Positions 6,501-15,347 of a stretch of 17,196 bases of DNA are shown piece by piece. This DNA comes from JAGTRP01 sp035255045. Its GTDB lineage: Bacteria > Pseudomonadota > Gammaproteobacteria > Burkholderiales > Rhodocyclaceae. Position 1 is the stretch's first letter, and each line of letters begins with the position of its first letter. The position numbers were made by a program, and so were the translations under genes. The DNA is taken from NCBI GenBank assembly GCA_035255045.1, contig DATFAA010000045.1:1-17196 (forward strand). The letters are read 5' to 3'. A model generated the notes under the pieces. It was not told the DNA's origin and did not search any database. It worked only from the letters and a program-made list of their open reading frames with translations.

Positions 6501-7285
6501 GCACCGACCAGGAAGAATCCTTCATTTCCCACCTGGTGGAGCTGCGGGACCGCCTGTTGCGCAGCCTGATCGCCGTTGGTGTCGTGCTTGCCGGCCTCTG
6601 CCTCTATCCGGGGCCCGGGGCCATCTACGACTTCCTGGCCCTGCCCCTGACCAGCGCCCTGCCGGAGGGCACCAAGATGGTGGCGATTGGCGTCATCACG
6701 CCCTTCATGGTGCCCCTGAAGGTCACCGCCATGGTCGCCTTCGTCGTCGCTTTGCCCTACATCCTGTACCAGGCCTGGGCTTTCGTGGCGCCAGGTCTCT
6801 ACGCCCACGAGAAGCGCCTCGGCATTCCCCTGCTCATTTCCAGTACCGTGCTGTTCATCGCGGGGATGGCCTTCTGCTACTTCTTCGTCTTCGGCCAGGT
6901 CTTCCACTTCATCGCCGGCTTCGCTCCCAAGAGCATCACCCCGGCGCCGGACATCGAAGCCTACCTGTCCTTCGTCCTCACCATGTTCCTGGCCTTCGGC
7001 ATCACCTTCGAGGTGCCGGTGGCCCTGGTGGTACTGGTGAAGCTGGGCGTGGTGTCCGTAGAGAAGCTGAAGGAGTGGCGGTCCTACTTCATCGTCGTCG
7101 CCTTCGTGGTGGCCGCCGTGGTGACGCCGCCGGACGTGGTGTCCCAGCTCGCCCTGGCCATCCCCATGTGCCTGCTGTACGAGATCGGGATCATCTTCGC
7201 CCGCCTGGTCTCCAAGCCGGCGGCGCCGGAAGAGGCGCCCGACGCCATGGACAAGCCGGAACTCCAGCAGCTGCCGGACCAGTGA
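6497..7285 (+). CDS. tatC: Sec-independent protein translocase subunit TatC
   Basis: A 262-residue polytopic inner-membrane protein with six expected helices; it recognises the twin-arginine signal peptide with TatB. The N-terminal FISHLVELRDRLLRS (9-23, with E15) is the signal-binding signature. A conserved loop QAWAFVAPGLY and the C-terminal TPPDVVSQLALAIPM region are also typical. The start is the ATG of the ATGA overlap with tatB, which has only a weak AAGG about 13 nt upstream, so coupling is likely. It is the last gene of the operon: its TGA abuts the stop of the convergent gene with no space for a terminator. Confidence 0.97.
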   Translation: MSTDQEESFISHLVELRDRLLRSLIAVGVVLAGLCLYPGPGAIYDFLALPLTSALPEGTKMVAIGVITPFMVPLKVTAMVAFVVALPYILYQAWAFVAPGLYAHEKRLGIPLLISSTVLFIAGMAFCYFFVFGQVFHFIAGFAPKSITPAPDIEAYLSFVLTMFLAFGITFEVPVALVVLVKLGVVSVEKLKEWRSYFIVVAFVVAAVVTPPDVVSQLALAIPMCLLYEIGIIFARLVSKPAAPEEAPDAMDKPELQQLPDQ

Positions 7286-8104
7286 TCAGCCGCCGGGGGG
7301 GGCGGGCGCCTTGGCCGGGCCCGGTACCGTCGGCAGGGTCTTTACCGGAGCTCCCTCCTCGAACCACCACAGGCTGCCCGCCGGCATCACTTCCCAGTTC
7401 TCGTTGTCGGTGAGCGGCACCGTGGCGATGACCGCCACCTGATCCCGGGGCGTCGTCACCTGGCTGAAATCCACCGTCAGGTCCTGGTCCTTCAGATGGG
7501 CCTGGGCGAAAGGCGCCCGCCGGATGATGTAGGCCAGCTTGGTGGAGGCGTGGGCAAAGAGGGCGCCGCCCTGGGACAGCAGGTAATTGAATTCACCGTG
7601 GCGGGCCGCCTCCAGGGTGAGCTGGTGGAGGGCGTCGAAGACTTCGGCCCGGGGCGGCGCGGCGCTGCCGAAGCGCCGGCGCAGTTCCTGGAGCAGCCAG
7701 CAGAAGGCCCGTTCGCTGTCGGTAGAGCCCACCGGCAGGAAGCTGCCGTCCAGGTCGGGCGCGAAATCCAGCAGATTGCCGTTGTGGGCGAAGATCCAAT
7801 AGCGTCCCCACAGCTCCCGCATGAAGGGGTGGGTGTTCTCGAGCCCGACGGCGCCCTGGGTCGCCTTGCGGATGTGGGCGATGACGTTCTTCGAGTGGAT
7901 GGGGTAGTTGCGCACCAGTTCGGCGACCGGCGACCTGGAGGAGGGCTGGGGGTCGAGGAAGACCCGCACGCCCCGGTCCTCGAAGAAGGCGATGCCCCAG
8001 CCGTCGGTGTGGACGTCGGTGGCCCCGCCCCGGGCCTGGAAACCGGTGAAGGAAAAACAGATGTCGGTGGGCACGTTGCAGTTCATGCCCAGGAGCTGAC
8101 ACAT
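7286..8104 (-). CDS. Class II glutamine amidotransferase (YafJ-type)
   Basis: A 272-residue Ntn-hydrolase with an N-terminal cysteine nucleophile (MCQLLG; C2 after Met removal). Glutaminase-type residues are visible: DGWGIAF (34-40), AHIRKAT (76-82, R79), NTHPF (90-94), FAHNGNL (105-111) and SDSERAF-like STDSERAF (127-134). It has no synthetase or isomerase partner domain, so it is the stand-alone YafJ/DUG3-like class; its acceptor substrate is not known from sequence (glutathione or gamma-glutamyl chemistry is possible for DUG3 relatives). The last 20 residues are Pro/Ala/Gly-rich. A good AGGAG site (minus strand, 8113-8117) lies 8 nt before the ATG. It follows the HtrA gene by 22 bp, probably one operon. 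Confidence 0.92.
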   Translation of the reverse strand: MCQLLGMNCNVPTDICFSFTGFQARGGATDVHTDGWGIAFFEDRGVRVFLDPQPSSRSPVAELVRNYPIHSKNVIAHIRKATQGAVGLENTHPFMRELWGRYWIFAHNGNLLDFAPDLDGSFLPVGSTDSERAFCWLLQELRRRFGSAAPPRAEVFDALHQLTLEAARHGEFNYLLSQGGALFAHASTKLAYIIRRAPFAQAHLKDQDLTVDFSQVTTPRDQVAVIATVPLTDNENWEVMPAGSLWWFEEGAPVKTLPTVPGPAKAPAPPGG

Positions 8105-8126
8105 GGCTACGACTCCTGCCGGATGG

Positions 8127-9290
<1,164 letters not shown>

Positions 9291-9306
9291 TGGGGGACCG
9301 GATATC

Positions 9307-10053
9307 ATGAAACGTGACGAATTGACACGCTATTTGGAAGAGCTGCTGGACGTGCCGAAGTTCCGTGATTATTGCCCAAACGGCCTGCAAGTGGAAGGAT
9401 GTGCCGAAGTGGGGCGGATCGTCGCCGGGGTGACGGCCAGCCAGGCCCTGCTGGACGCCGCCGTCGAACGCCGGGCCGACGCCGTTCTGGTGCATCACGG
9501 CTACTTCTGGCGGGGGGAGGACGGGCGCATCACCGGCATCCGCAAGAAGCGCCTGGCAACCCTCCTCGGCCACGATATCAACCTCTTCGCCTACCACCTG
9601 CCCCTGGATGCCCACCCGGAGTTCGGCAACAACGCCCAGCTGGCCAAGCGCCTGGGCTGGCGGGCGGAAGGGCGCTTCGGGGAGCAGGACATCGCCTGGC
9701 TCGGCAGCCTGGAGGAACCCCTGGCGGCAGGCGACCTTGCCCGCCGGATGGCTGCTGTACTGGGCCGGGAACCGCAGCTGGTCGGGCCGGCGGAACGGGA
9801 GGTCCGCCGCATCGGCTGGTGCTCGGGCGGCGCCCAGGGCTATTTCGAGCAGGCCATTGCCCTCGGGGTTGATGCCTACGTGTCCGGCGAGATCTCCGAG
9901 CAGACGGTGCATCTCGCCCGGGAGAGCGGCGTCGCGTACCTAGCCTGCGGCCACCACGCCACCGAGCGCTTCGGCGCCCAGGCCCTCGCTGGGCATCTGG
10001 CTGAGCGCTTCGGGCTCGAGTGCGAATTCGTGGATATTCCCAACCCGGTCTAG
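9307..10053 (+). CDS. Nif3-like dinuclear metal center protein (YbgI family)
   Basis: A 248-residue Nif3/YbgI protein, annotated in databases as GTP cyclohydrolase 1 type 2 homolog, with a hexameric toroid fold and two bound metals; the true reaction is uncertain. Family motifs are DYCPNGLQVEG (21-31), LVHHGYFW (61-68; H63, H64), HLPLDAHPEFGNN (97-109; D101), WCSGGAQGYFE (171-181) and CGHHATERFG (214-223; H216, H217, E220). It is the short single-domain form. The ATG at 9307 follows GGGGA at 9292-9296; the upstream in-frame ATG at 9220 lies inside the divergent protease gene. Start codons of the two divergent genes are only 16 bp apart, so each promoter must lie in or near the other's coding region. 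Confidence 0.93.
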   Translation: MKRDELTRYLEELLDVPKFRDYCPNGLQVEGCAEVGRIVAGVTASQALLDAAVERRADAVLVHHGYFWRGEDGRITGIRKKRLATLLGHDINLFAYHLPLDAHPEFGNNAQLAKRLGWRAEGRFGEQDIAWLGSLEEPLAAGDLARRMAAVLGREPQLVGPAEREVRRIGWCSGGAQGYFEQAIALGVDAYVSGEISEQTVHLARESGVAYLACGHHATERFGAQALAGHLAERFGLECEFVDIPNPV

Positions 10054-10066
10054 GCTGTTGCACACT

Positions 10067-10088
10067 GGCGGGCTCGAACCAACCCGCC
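10067..10088. other. Small hairpin between Nif3 and FAH-family genes
   Basis: GGCGGG (10067-10072) and CCCGCC (10083-10088) form a 6-bp stem with a 10-nt loop in the 49-bp intergenic gap, immediately before the AGGA ribosome site (10090-10093) of the next gene. There is no T-tract. It could mark the 3' end of the Nif3 message or modulate downstream initiation. Confidence 0.3.
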
Positions 10089-10102
10089 CAGGAACAACAA
10101 CC

Positions 10103-10810
10103 ATGAACTACGTCTTCCCGCCGGCCCCGGTGCCGTCCCTGCCGGTGCAAGATACTTCCGACCGCTTCCCGGTGCGGCGCATTTACTGCGTTGGCCGCAA
10201 CTACGCCGACCATGCCCGGGAAATGGGCGCCACCGCCCAAGCCGAAGGCCTGGAGCCGCCCTTCTTTTTCATGAAGCCGGCCGATGCCCTGGTGACGGGG
10301 GAGGGGGAGATGGCCGTCGCCTACCCGCCCCAGACCCACAATCTCCACCACGAGATGGAACTGGTGGTCGCGCTGGTCACCGGCGGTGCCGACATCCCGG
10401 CGGAACGGGCCCTGGACTGCGTCTTCGGCTATACCGCCGGCCTCGACCTCACTCGCCGGGACATCCAGGGCGCCGCCAAGGCCAAGGGCCATCCCTGGGA
10501 CATGGGCAAGGGGTTCGACCAGTCGGCAGTGGCCGGCGTGGTCCAGCCGGTGGCGCTGTGCGGCCATCCGGCTGAGGGTCGCATCTGGCTGAAGGTGAAT
10601 GGGGAGGTGCGCCAGGACGGCGACCTCTCCCAGATGGGCTGGAAGGTGGCCGAGATCATCGCCAACCTGTCCCGGTTGGTGAAGCTCGCCGCCGGTGACC
10701 TGATCTACACCGGCACGCCGGCCGGCGTCGGCGCTATCGTTCCCGGGGATGTGCTGGAGGGTGGGATCGACGGCGTCTGCGGCCTCAGGGCGCGTATCGT
10801 CGCGCCCTGA
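10103..10810 (+). CDS. Fumarylacetoacetate hydrolase family protein (fumarylpyruvate hydrolase-like)
   Basis: A 235-residue single-domain FAH-fold hydrolase. Such enzymes cleave C-C bonds of acylpyruvates or decarboxylate oxaloacetate using a divalent metal. Ligands are E84 and E86 in HHEMELVVAL and D115 in GLDLTRRDIQ; VGRNYADHAREMG (30-42) and YTGTPAGVG near the C terminus are typical. The N terminus MNYVFPPAPVPSLPV resembles fumarylpyruvate hydrolases of the gentisate/salicylate route (NagK-like), but no neighbouring ring-cleavage gene supports that, so oxaloacetate or acylpyruvate housekeeping is equally likely. Start chosen at 10103 because AGGA lies 9 nt upstream; the in-frame ATG at 10058 is in the hairpin region. 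Its stop is embedded in a 10-bp hairpin. Confidence 0.9.
   Translation: MNYVFPPAPVPSLPVQDTSDRFPVRRIYCVGRNYADHAREMGATAQAEGLEPPFFFMKPADALVTGEGEMAVAYPPQTHNLHHEMELVVALVTGGADIPAERALDCVFGYTAGLDLTRRDIQGAAKAKGHPWDMGKGFDQSAVAGVVQPVALCGHPAEGRIWLKVNGEVRQDGDLSQMGWKVAEIIANLSRLVKLAAGDLIYTGTPAGVGAIVPGDVLEGGIDGVCGLRARIVAP
10785..10810. terminator. Strong hairpin at the convergent FAH-paaK junction
   Basis: TCAGGGCGCG (10785-10794), loop TATCGT, CGCGCCCTGA (10801-10810): a perfect 10-bp stem with a 6-nt loop that contains the stop codon of the FAH-family gene. It lies 4 bp from the end of convergent paaK. Neither strand has a T-tract after it, so it is not a canonical intrinsic terminator, but its position suggests a bidirectional 3'-end structure or an mRNA stabiliser. 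Confidence 0.5.
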
Positions 10811-10814
10811 CCCT

Positions 10815-12116
<1,302 letters not shown>

Positions 12117-12134
12117 TGGTAACTCCTCCCTGAA

Positions 12135-12146
12135 CCCGCCATTGTC
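12135..12146 (-). repeat. 12-bp inverted repeat, left copy (upstream of paaK)
   Basis: CCCGCCATTGTC on the plus strand, which reads GACAATGGCGGG towards paaK. An identical GACAATGGCGGG lies at 12692-12703 on the plus strand, near the start of the MATE gene. The two copies flank paaI in opposite orientation. GACAAT resembles a -10 hexamer (four of six), so both copies may be promoter or operator elements. Confidence 0.45.
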
Positions 12147-12178
12147 TTATGCGGGGGTAGTGGCCCGGTTGAGCTACA

Positions 12179-12643
12179 TCAAGACTCTTCCGCCGGCGGC
12201 AGGCCGACGACGGTGCCCTTGACCCGGTGCGAGCGGCCGCGGAAGACGGCGATGGCGGTGCCCTTCTGGTCGCTGATGTCCACGTCGTAGACGCCGGTGC
12301 GGCCGGCCCGGGAGCGCTCGACGGCGACGGCGGTCAGGGTGTCGCCGGCGTGGCAGGGGGCGAGGAAATCGATGGTGCAGCCGGCGGCGACGGTGTTCTC
12401 GTTGCCGCTGTTGCAGGCATAGGCGAAGGCGGTATCGGCGAAGGCGAAGAGCATCCCGCCGTGGCACGTGCCGTGGCTGTTGAGCATGAAATCACGGATC
12501 TTCATGCGGGCGCGGGCGTAGCCGGGGCGGATTTCGTCGATGGCGACGCCGAGGTGCCGGGCGGTATTGTCCCGTTCCATCATGGTGGCGGCCACGGCAG
12601 CCGCCAGCTCCTCCGGGGTGCGGTCCAGGGTGGTGTTGTGCAT
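12179..12643 (-). CDS. paaI: PaaI-type hotdog-fold thioesterase
   Basis: A 154-residue cytoplasmic acyl-CoA thioesterase of the PaaI/PaaD class. PaaI hydrolyses stalled ring-hydroxylated phenylacetyl-CoA intermediates to free CoA. The hotdog signature is NSHGTCHGGMLFAFADTAFA (55-74) with D70 as the likely general acid-base and the HGG turn at 61-63; a second strand region, CTIDFLAPCHAGD, is typical. Length is slightly above the 140-residue norm because of an N-terminal helix (TPEELAAAVAATMMERD). The ATG at 12643 lacks an obvious Shine-Dalgarno. It is upstream of paaK on the same strand and divergent from the MATE exporter, whose ATG is about 15 bp away. Confidence 0.92.
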   Translation of the reverse strand: MHNTTLDRTPEELAAAVAATMMERDNTARHLGVAIDEIRPGYARARMKIRDFMLNSHGTCHGGMLFAFADTAFAYACNSGNENTVAAGCTIDFLAPCHAGDTLTAVAVERSRAGRTGVYDVDISDQKGTAIAVFRGRSHRVKGTVVGLPPAEES

Positions 12644-12657
12644 GGTATGAAAGAGGA

Positions 12658-14046
12658 ATGAAAGGGCAGGAATTTAGCACGGGCCCCATGCGACAATGGC
12701 GGGCTATGCTCGTCGCCGCCGCCCGCGGGCTCGTCGCCCACGCCCTTCCCATCCTCATCGCCCAGCTGTCCTCCGTCGGCATGATGCTGGTGGATACGGC
12801 CGTCCTCGGCCATTACGGGGCGATGGACCTGGCGGCGGTGGCCATCGGCGGGGGCATCCAGATATCGGTGGTGTTCGCGCTGGTGGGCATCCTCCAGGCG
12901 GTGGCGCCGGTGGTGGCCCATCTCCACGGCGCCGGGCGGGATGCCGAGGTGGCCGGGGTACTGCAGCAGGGCTTCTGGCTGGCCATAGTCTTTTCCGTAC
13001 CCGGCATGGTCTTCCTCTACCACCCCGACGCCCTGTTGGGGCTATCCGCCATGGACCCCGAAGTGGAAGCCCGGGTCCGCGAATACCTCAGGCTCCTTGC
13101 CTGGGGCGTGCCGGCTGCCCTCTGCTACCGGACCTTCTATGCCTTCTGCAACGCCCTGGGGCGGCCCCGGGCCCTGATGCTCATCGGCCTCGCCAGCCTC
13201 GCCCTGCACGCGCTCCTGGCCTGGGGCTTCGCCCTCCAGGGCTGGGGCGGGGAACCCCTGGGGGCCCTGGGCTGCGCCCTGTCCAACGTGGTCATCGCCT
13301 GGACGGCCTGCCTGGCGGCCGGGCTCTACCTGGGCCTGGGGCCCCTGGGGGCGAAATACCGGCCCTTTTCCCGTTGGCAGGCGCCCCACATGCCCACCTG
13401 GAAGGAACTGCTGCGCCTGGGGCTGCCCATGGGGCTGTCCAATTTCGTGGAAATCACCTCCTTCACGCTGATCAGCCTCTTCGTCGCTTCCCTGGGGGCG
13501 ACGGTGGTGGCCGGCCATCGCATCGTCGCCAACCTGGCGGCCCTCTGCTACATGCTGCCCCTGTCCATCGCCATCGCCGCCTTGTCGGCGGTGGGGCAGG
13601 CGGTCGGCGCCCGGGACTGGCGGCGGGCCCACGCCGCCATCGGCGCCGGGCTGATCCTGGCGGCCGGGCTGTCGACCACGGTGGCGGCGCTCCTCTGGCT
13701 GGGGGCCGGGCCGGTGGTGGCCGTGTATACGGACGACCCGGCGGTCCGGAAGGTGGCGCTGGGGCTGGTCGCCTACATCGCCATCTACCAGTTCTTCGAC
13801 GCCCTGCAGACCGTGGCCGGCTTCGCCCTGCGGGCCTATCGCATCACCTTCCTCCCCATGATTGCCCAGACCTTCTGCTTCTGGGGCATCGGCCTGGCCG
13901 GCGGCTGGTGGCTGTGCTACCGCTGGCAGCCTCCTCTCGGGGTGAGCGGCTTCTGGATCGCGTCGGTGGCCAGCCTGGTGTTCGCCGCGGCGGTACTCGG
14001 GACGCTCCTGCGGAACGCTATGAAGGCCACTGAATCCAATCCGTAA
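12658..14046 (+). CDS. MATE-family multidrug efflux protein (NorM-like)
   Basis: A 462-residue inner-membrane antiporter with about 12 hydrophobic segments, in the MATE family, which exports cationic drugs or metabolites in exchange for sodium or protons. Visible landmarks: LPILIAQLSSVGMMLVDTAV (30-49) with D47, an aspartate typical of the first helix region, GHYGAMDLAAVAIGGG after it, and the repeated half around residues 250-290 (GLPMGLSNFVEITSF). Start is uncertain: ATGs at 12658, 12688 and 12706 are all in frame. GAGGA abuts the first ATG too closely to serve it, and GGCAGGAA (12665-12672) suits the second only loosely. Substrate cannot be told from sequence. Confidence 0.92.
   Translation: MKGQEFSTGPMRQWRAMLVAAARGLVAHALPILIAQLSSVGMMLVDTAVLGHYGAMDLAAVAIGGGIQISVVFALVGILQAVAPVVAHLHGAGRDAEVAGVLQQGFWLAIVFSVPGMVFLYHPDALLGLSAMDPEVEARVREYLRLLAWGVPAALCYRTFYAFCNALGRPRALMLIGLASLALHALLAWGFALQGWGGEPLGALGCALSNVVIAWTACLAAGLYLGLGPLGAKYRPFSRWQAPHMPTWKELLRLGLPMGLSNFVEITSFTLISLFVASLGATVVAGHRIVANLAALCYMLPLSIAIAALSAVGQAVGARDWRRAHAAIGAGLILAAGLSTTVAALLWLGAGPVVAVYTDDPAVRKVALGLVAYIAIYQFFDALQTVAGFALRAYRITFLPMIAQTFCFWGIGLAGGWWLCYRWQPPLGVSGFWIASVASLVFAAAVLGTLLRNAMKATESNP
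12692..12703 (+). repeat. 12-bp inverted repeat, right copy (MATE start region)
   Basis: GACAATGGCGGG, identical and inverted relative to 12135-12146. If GACAAT is a -10 element, transcription would begin close to the third candidate MATE start (ATG 12706), which would make that message nearly leaderless. If the first ATG is correct, the repeat lies inside coding sequence. Confidence 0.4.
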
Positions 14047-14056
14047 TTATGAATTT

Positions 14057-14091
14057 TGCACTGCAAGCTTCATGCAAGGTTGTGCTAATAT
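14057..14091 (+). promoter_or_regulatory. Putative sucC promoter with TTGCA-type repeats
   Basis: TG-C-TAATAT at 14083-14091 resembles an extended -10 element (hexamer four of six). Upstream lie TTGCA-C-TGCAA (14057-14067, perfect inverted repeat) and a direct repeat TGCAAG at 14062-14067 and 14073-14078, spaced 11 bp, one helical turn. The repeats occupy the place of a -35 element, as for an activator or repressor site. The regulator is unknown. Confidence 0.4.
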
Positions 14092-14116
14092 CCTGGGTTC
14101 ACTAAACGTATAACCG

Positions 14117-14135
14117 GGTGGGGGTTCGGCCCACC
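14117..14135 (+). promoter_or_regulatory. Hairpin in the sucC leader
   Basis: GGTGGG (14117-14122), loop GGTTCGG, CCCACC (14130-14135): a perfect 6-bp stem about 28 nt upstream of the sucC ribosome site (AAGGAAA, 14164-14170). It has no T-tract. Structured sucC and sucA leaders are known in some proteobacteria, so this could be a related cis-acting RNA, but I cannot match it to a named motif. Confidence 0.35.
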
Positions 14136-14174
14136 GCCCATTGCTCGCAACTCAACTAAACGCAAGGAAAGCGC

Positions 14175-15335
14175 ATGAAAATTCACGAATATCAGGGCAA
14201 GCAAATCCTGAAGAAATTCGGCGTTACTGTTCCGCGCGGGATTCACTGCACCTCCGTGGAAGACGCGGTCAAGGCGGCTGAAACCCTGGGCGGCAATGTC
14301 TGGGTGGTGAAGGCCCAGATCCATGCCGGTGGCCGTGGCAAGGGCGGCGGCGTCAAGGTCGCGAAGTCCCTGGAGCAAGTGCGCGAGTACGCTAGCCAGA
14401 TCCTGGGCATGCAGCTGGTCACCCACCAGACCGGCCCCGAGGGCCAGAAGGTGCGCAACCTCCTGATCGAGGAAGGCGCCGACATCAAGCACGAATACTA
14501 CGTGGCCGCCCTGACCGACCGCGCTACCCAGTCCGTGGCCATGATGGCCTCCTACGAAGGCGGCATGGACATCGAGGAAGTCGCCCACAAGACCCCGGAA
14601 AAGATCATCAAGGTCTTCATCAACCCGCTGGTCGGCCTGACCGACGAGCAGGCCCTGACCCTGGCCAAGGGCATGGGCATGCCGGAAGGCTCCATCGCGC
14701 AGTGCGTCGATACGCTGAAGAAGCTGTACACCTGCTACATGGAAACCGATGCCTCCCTGGCCGAAATCAACCCGCTGATCCACGAAGGCGACGGCACCGT
14801 CAAGGCCCTGGACGCCAAGTTCAACTTCGACTCCAACGCCCTCTACCGCCAGCCGGAAATCGTCGCCATGCGTGACCTGGACGAAGAGGACGCGGATGAA
14901 ATCGAGGCCTCCAAGTTCGACCTGGCCTACATCTCCCTGGACGGCAACATCGGCTGCCTGGTGAACGGTGCCGGTCTGGCCATGGCCACCATGGACACCA
15001 TCAAGCTGTTCGGCGCCGAGCCGGCCAACTTCCTCGACGTGGGTGGCGGCGCCACCACCGAGAAGGTCACCGAAGCCTTCAAGATCATGCTCAAGAACCC
15101 CAAGGTCAAGGGCATCCTGGTCAACATCTTCGGCGGCATCATGCGCTGCGACACGATTGCCACCGGCGTCGTCGCCGCTGCCAAGGAAACCCACCTCTCC
15201 GTGCCGCTGGTCGTCCGCATGAAGGGCACCAACGAAGATCTGGGCAAGCAGATCCTGAAGGATTCTGGTCTGCCCATCATCTCTGCCGATTCCATGGCCG
15301 AAGCTGCCACCAAGATCGTCGCTGCGGTCAAGTAA
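14175..15335 (+). CDS. sucC: Succinyl-CoA synthetase, beta subunit
   Basis: A 386-residue ATP-grasp subunit. With SucD it interconverts succinyl-CoA and succinate with substrate-level formation of ATP (or GTP) in the TCA cycle. The nucleotide-binding region has K46 in WVVKAQIH and the glycine loop AGGRGKGGGVK (51-61). NPLIH, NGAGLAMATMD and LVNIFGGIMRCD are the conserved metal and CoA-side segments. Length matches the family (388 in E. coli). The ribosome site AAGGAAA is well placed, and codon use is strongly biased to C-ending codons, as expected for a highly expressed gene. First gene of a two-gene operon with sucD, 12 bp apart. Confidence 0.98.
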   Translation: MKIHEYQGKQILKKFGVTVPRGIHCTSVEDAVKAAETLGGNVWVVKAQIHAGGRGKGGGVKVAKSLEQVREYASQILGMQLVTHQTGPEGQKVRNLLIEEGADIKHEYYVAALTDRATQSVAMMASYEGGMDIEEVAHKTPEKIIKVFINPLVGLTDEQALTLAKGMGMPEGSIAQCVDTLKKLYTCYMETDASLAEINPLIHEGDGTVKALDAKFNFDSNALYRQPEIVAMRDLDEEDADEIEASKFDLAYISLDGNIGCLVNGAGLAMATMDTIKLFGAEPANFLDVGGGATTEKVTEAFKIMLKNPKVKGILVNIFGGIMRCDTIATGVVAAAKETHLSVPLVVRMKGTNEDLGKQILKDSGLPIISADSMAEAATKIVAAVK

Positions 15336-15347
15336 GGAGCACTGAGA

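Noticed and set aside
7290..7305. CCGCC/GGCGG with a six-G loop as a terminator for tatC.
   Set aside because: Only a 5-bp stem, inside the coding end of the YafJ-type gene, no T-tract.
7315..7325. CCGGGCCCGG palindrome near the tatC-YafJ junction.
   Set aside because: No loop, within coding sequence for Pro/Gly codons; expected in GC-rich DNA.
12644..12690. Possible paaI promoter on the minus strand (TGC-TAAATT).
   Set aside because: Hexamer only four of six and the best -35 (TTGTCG) is spaced about 14 bp; too weak to annotate.
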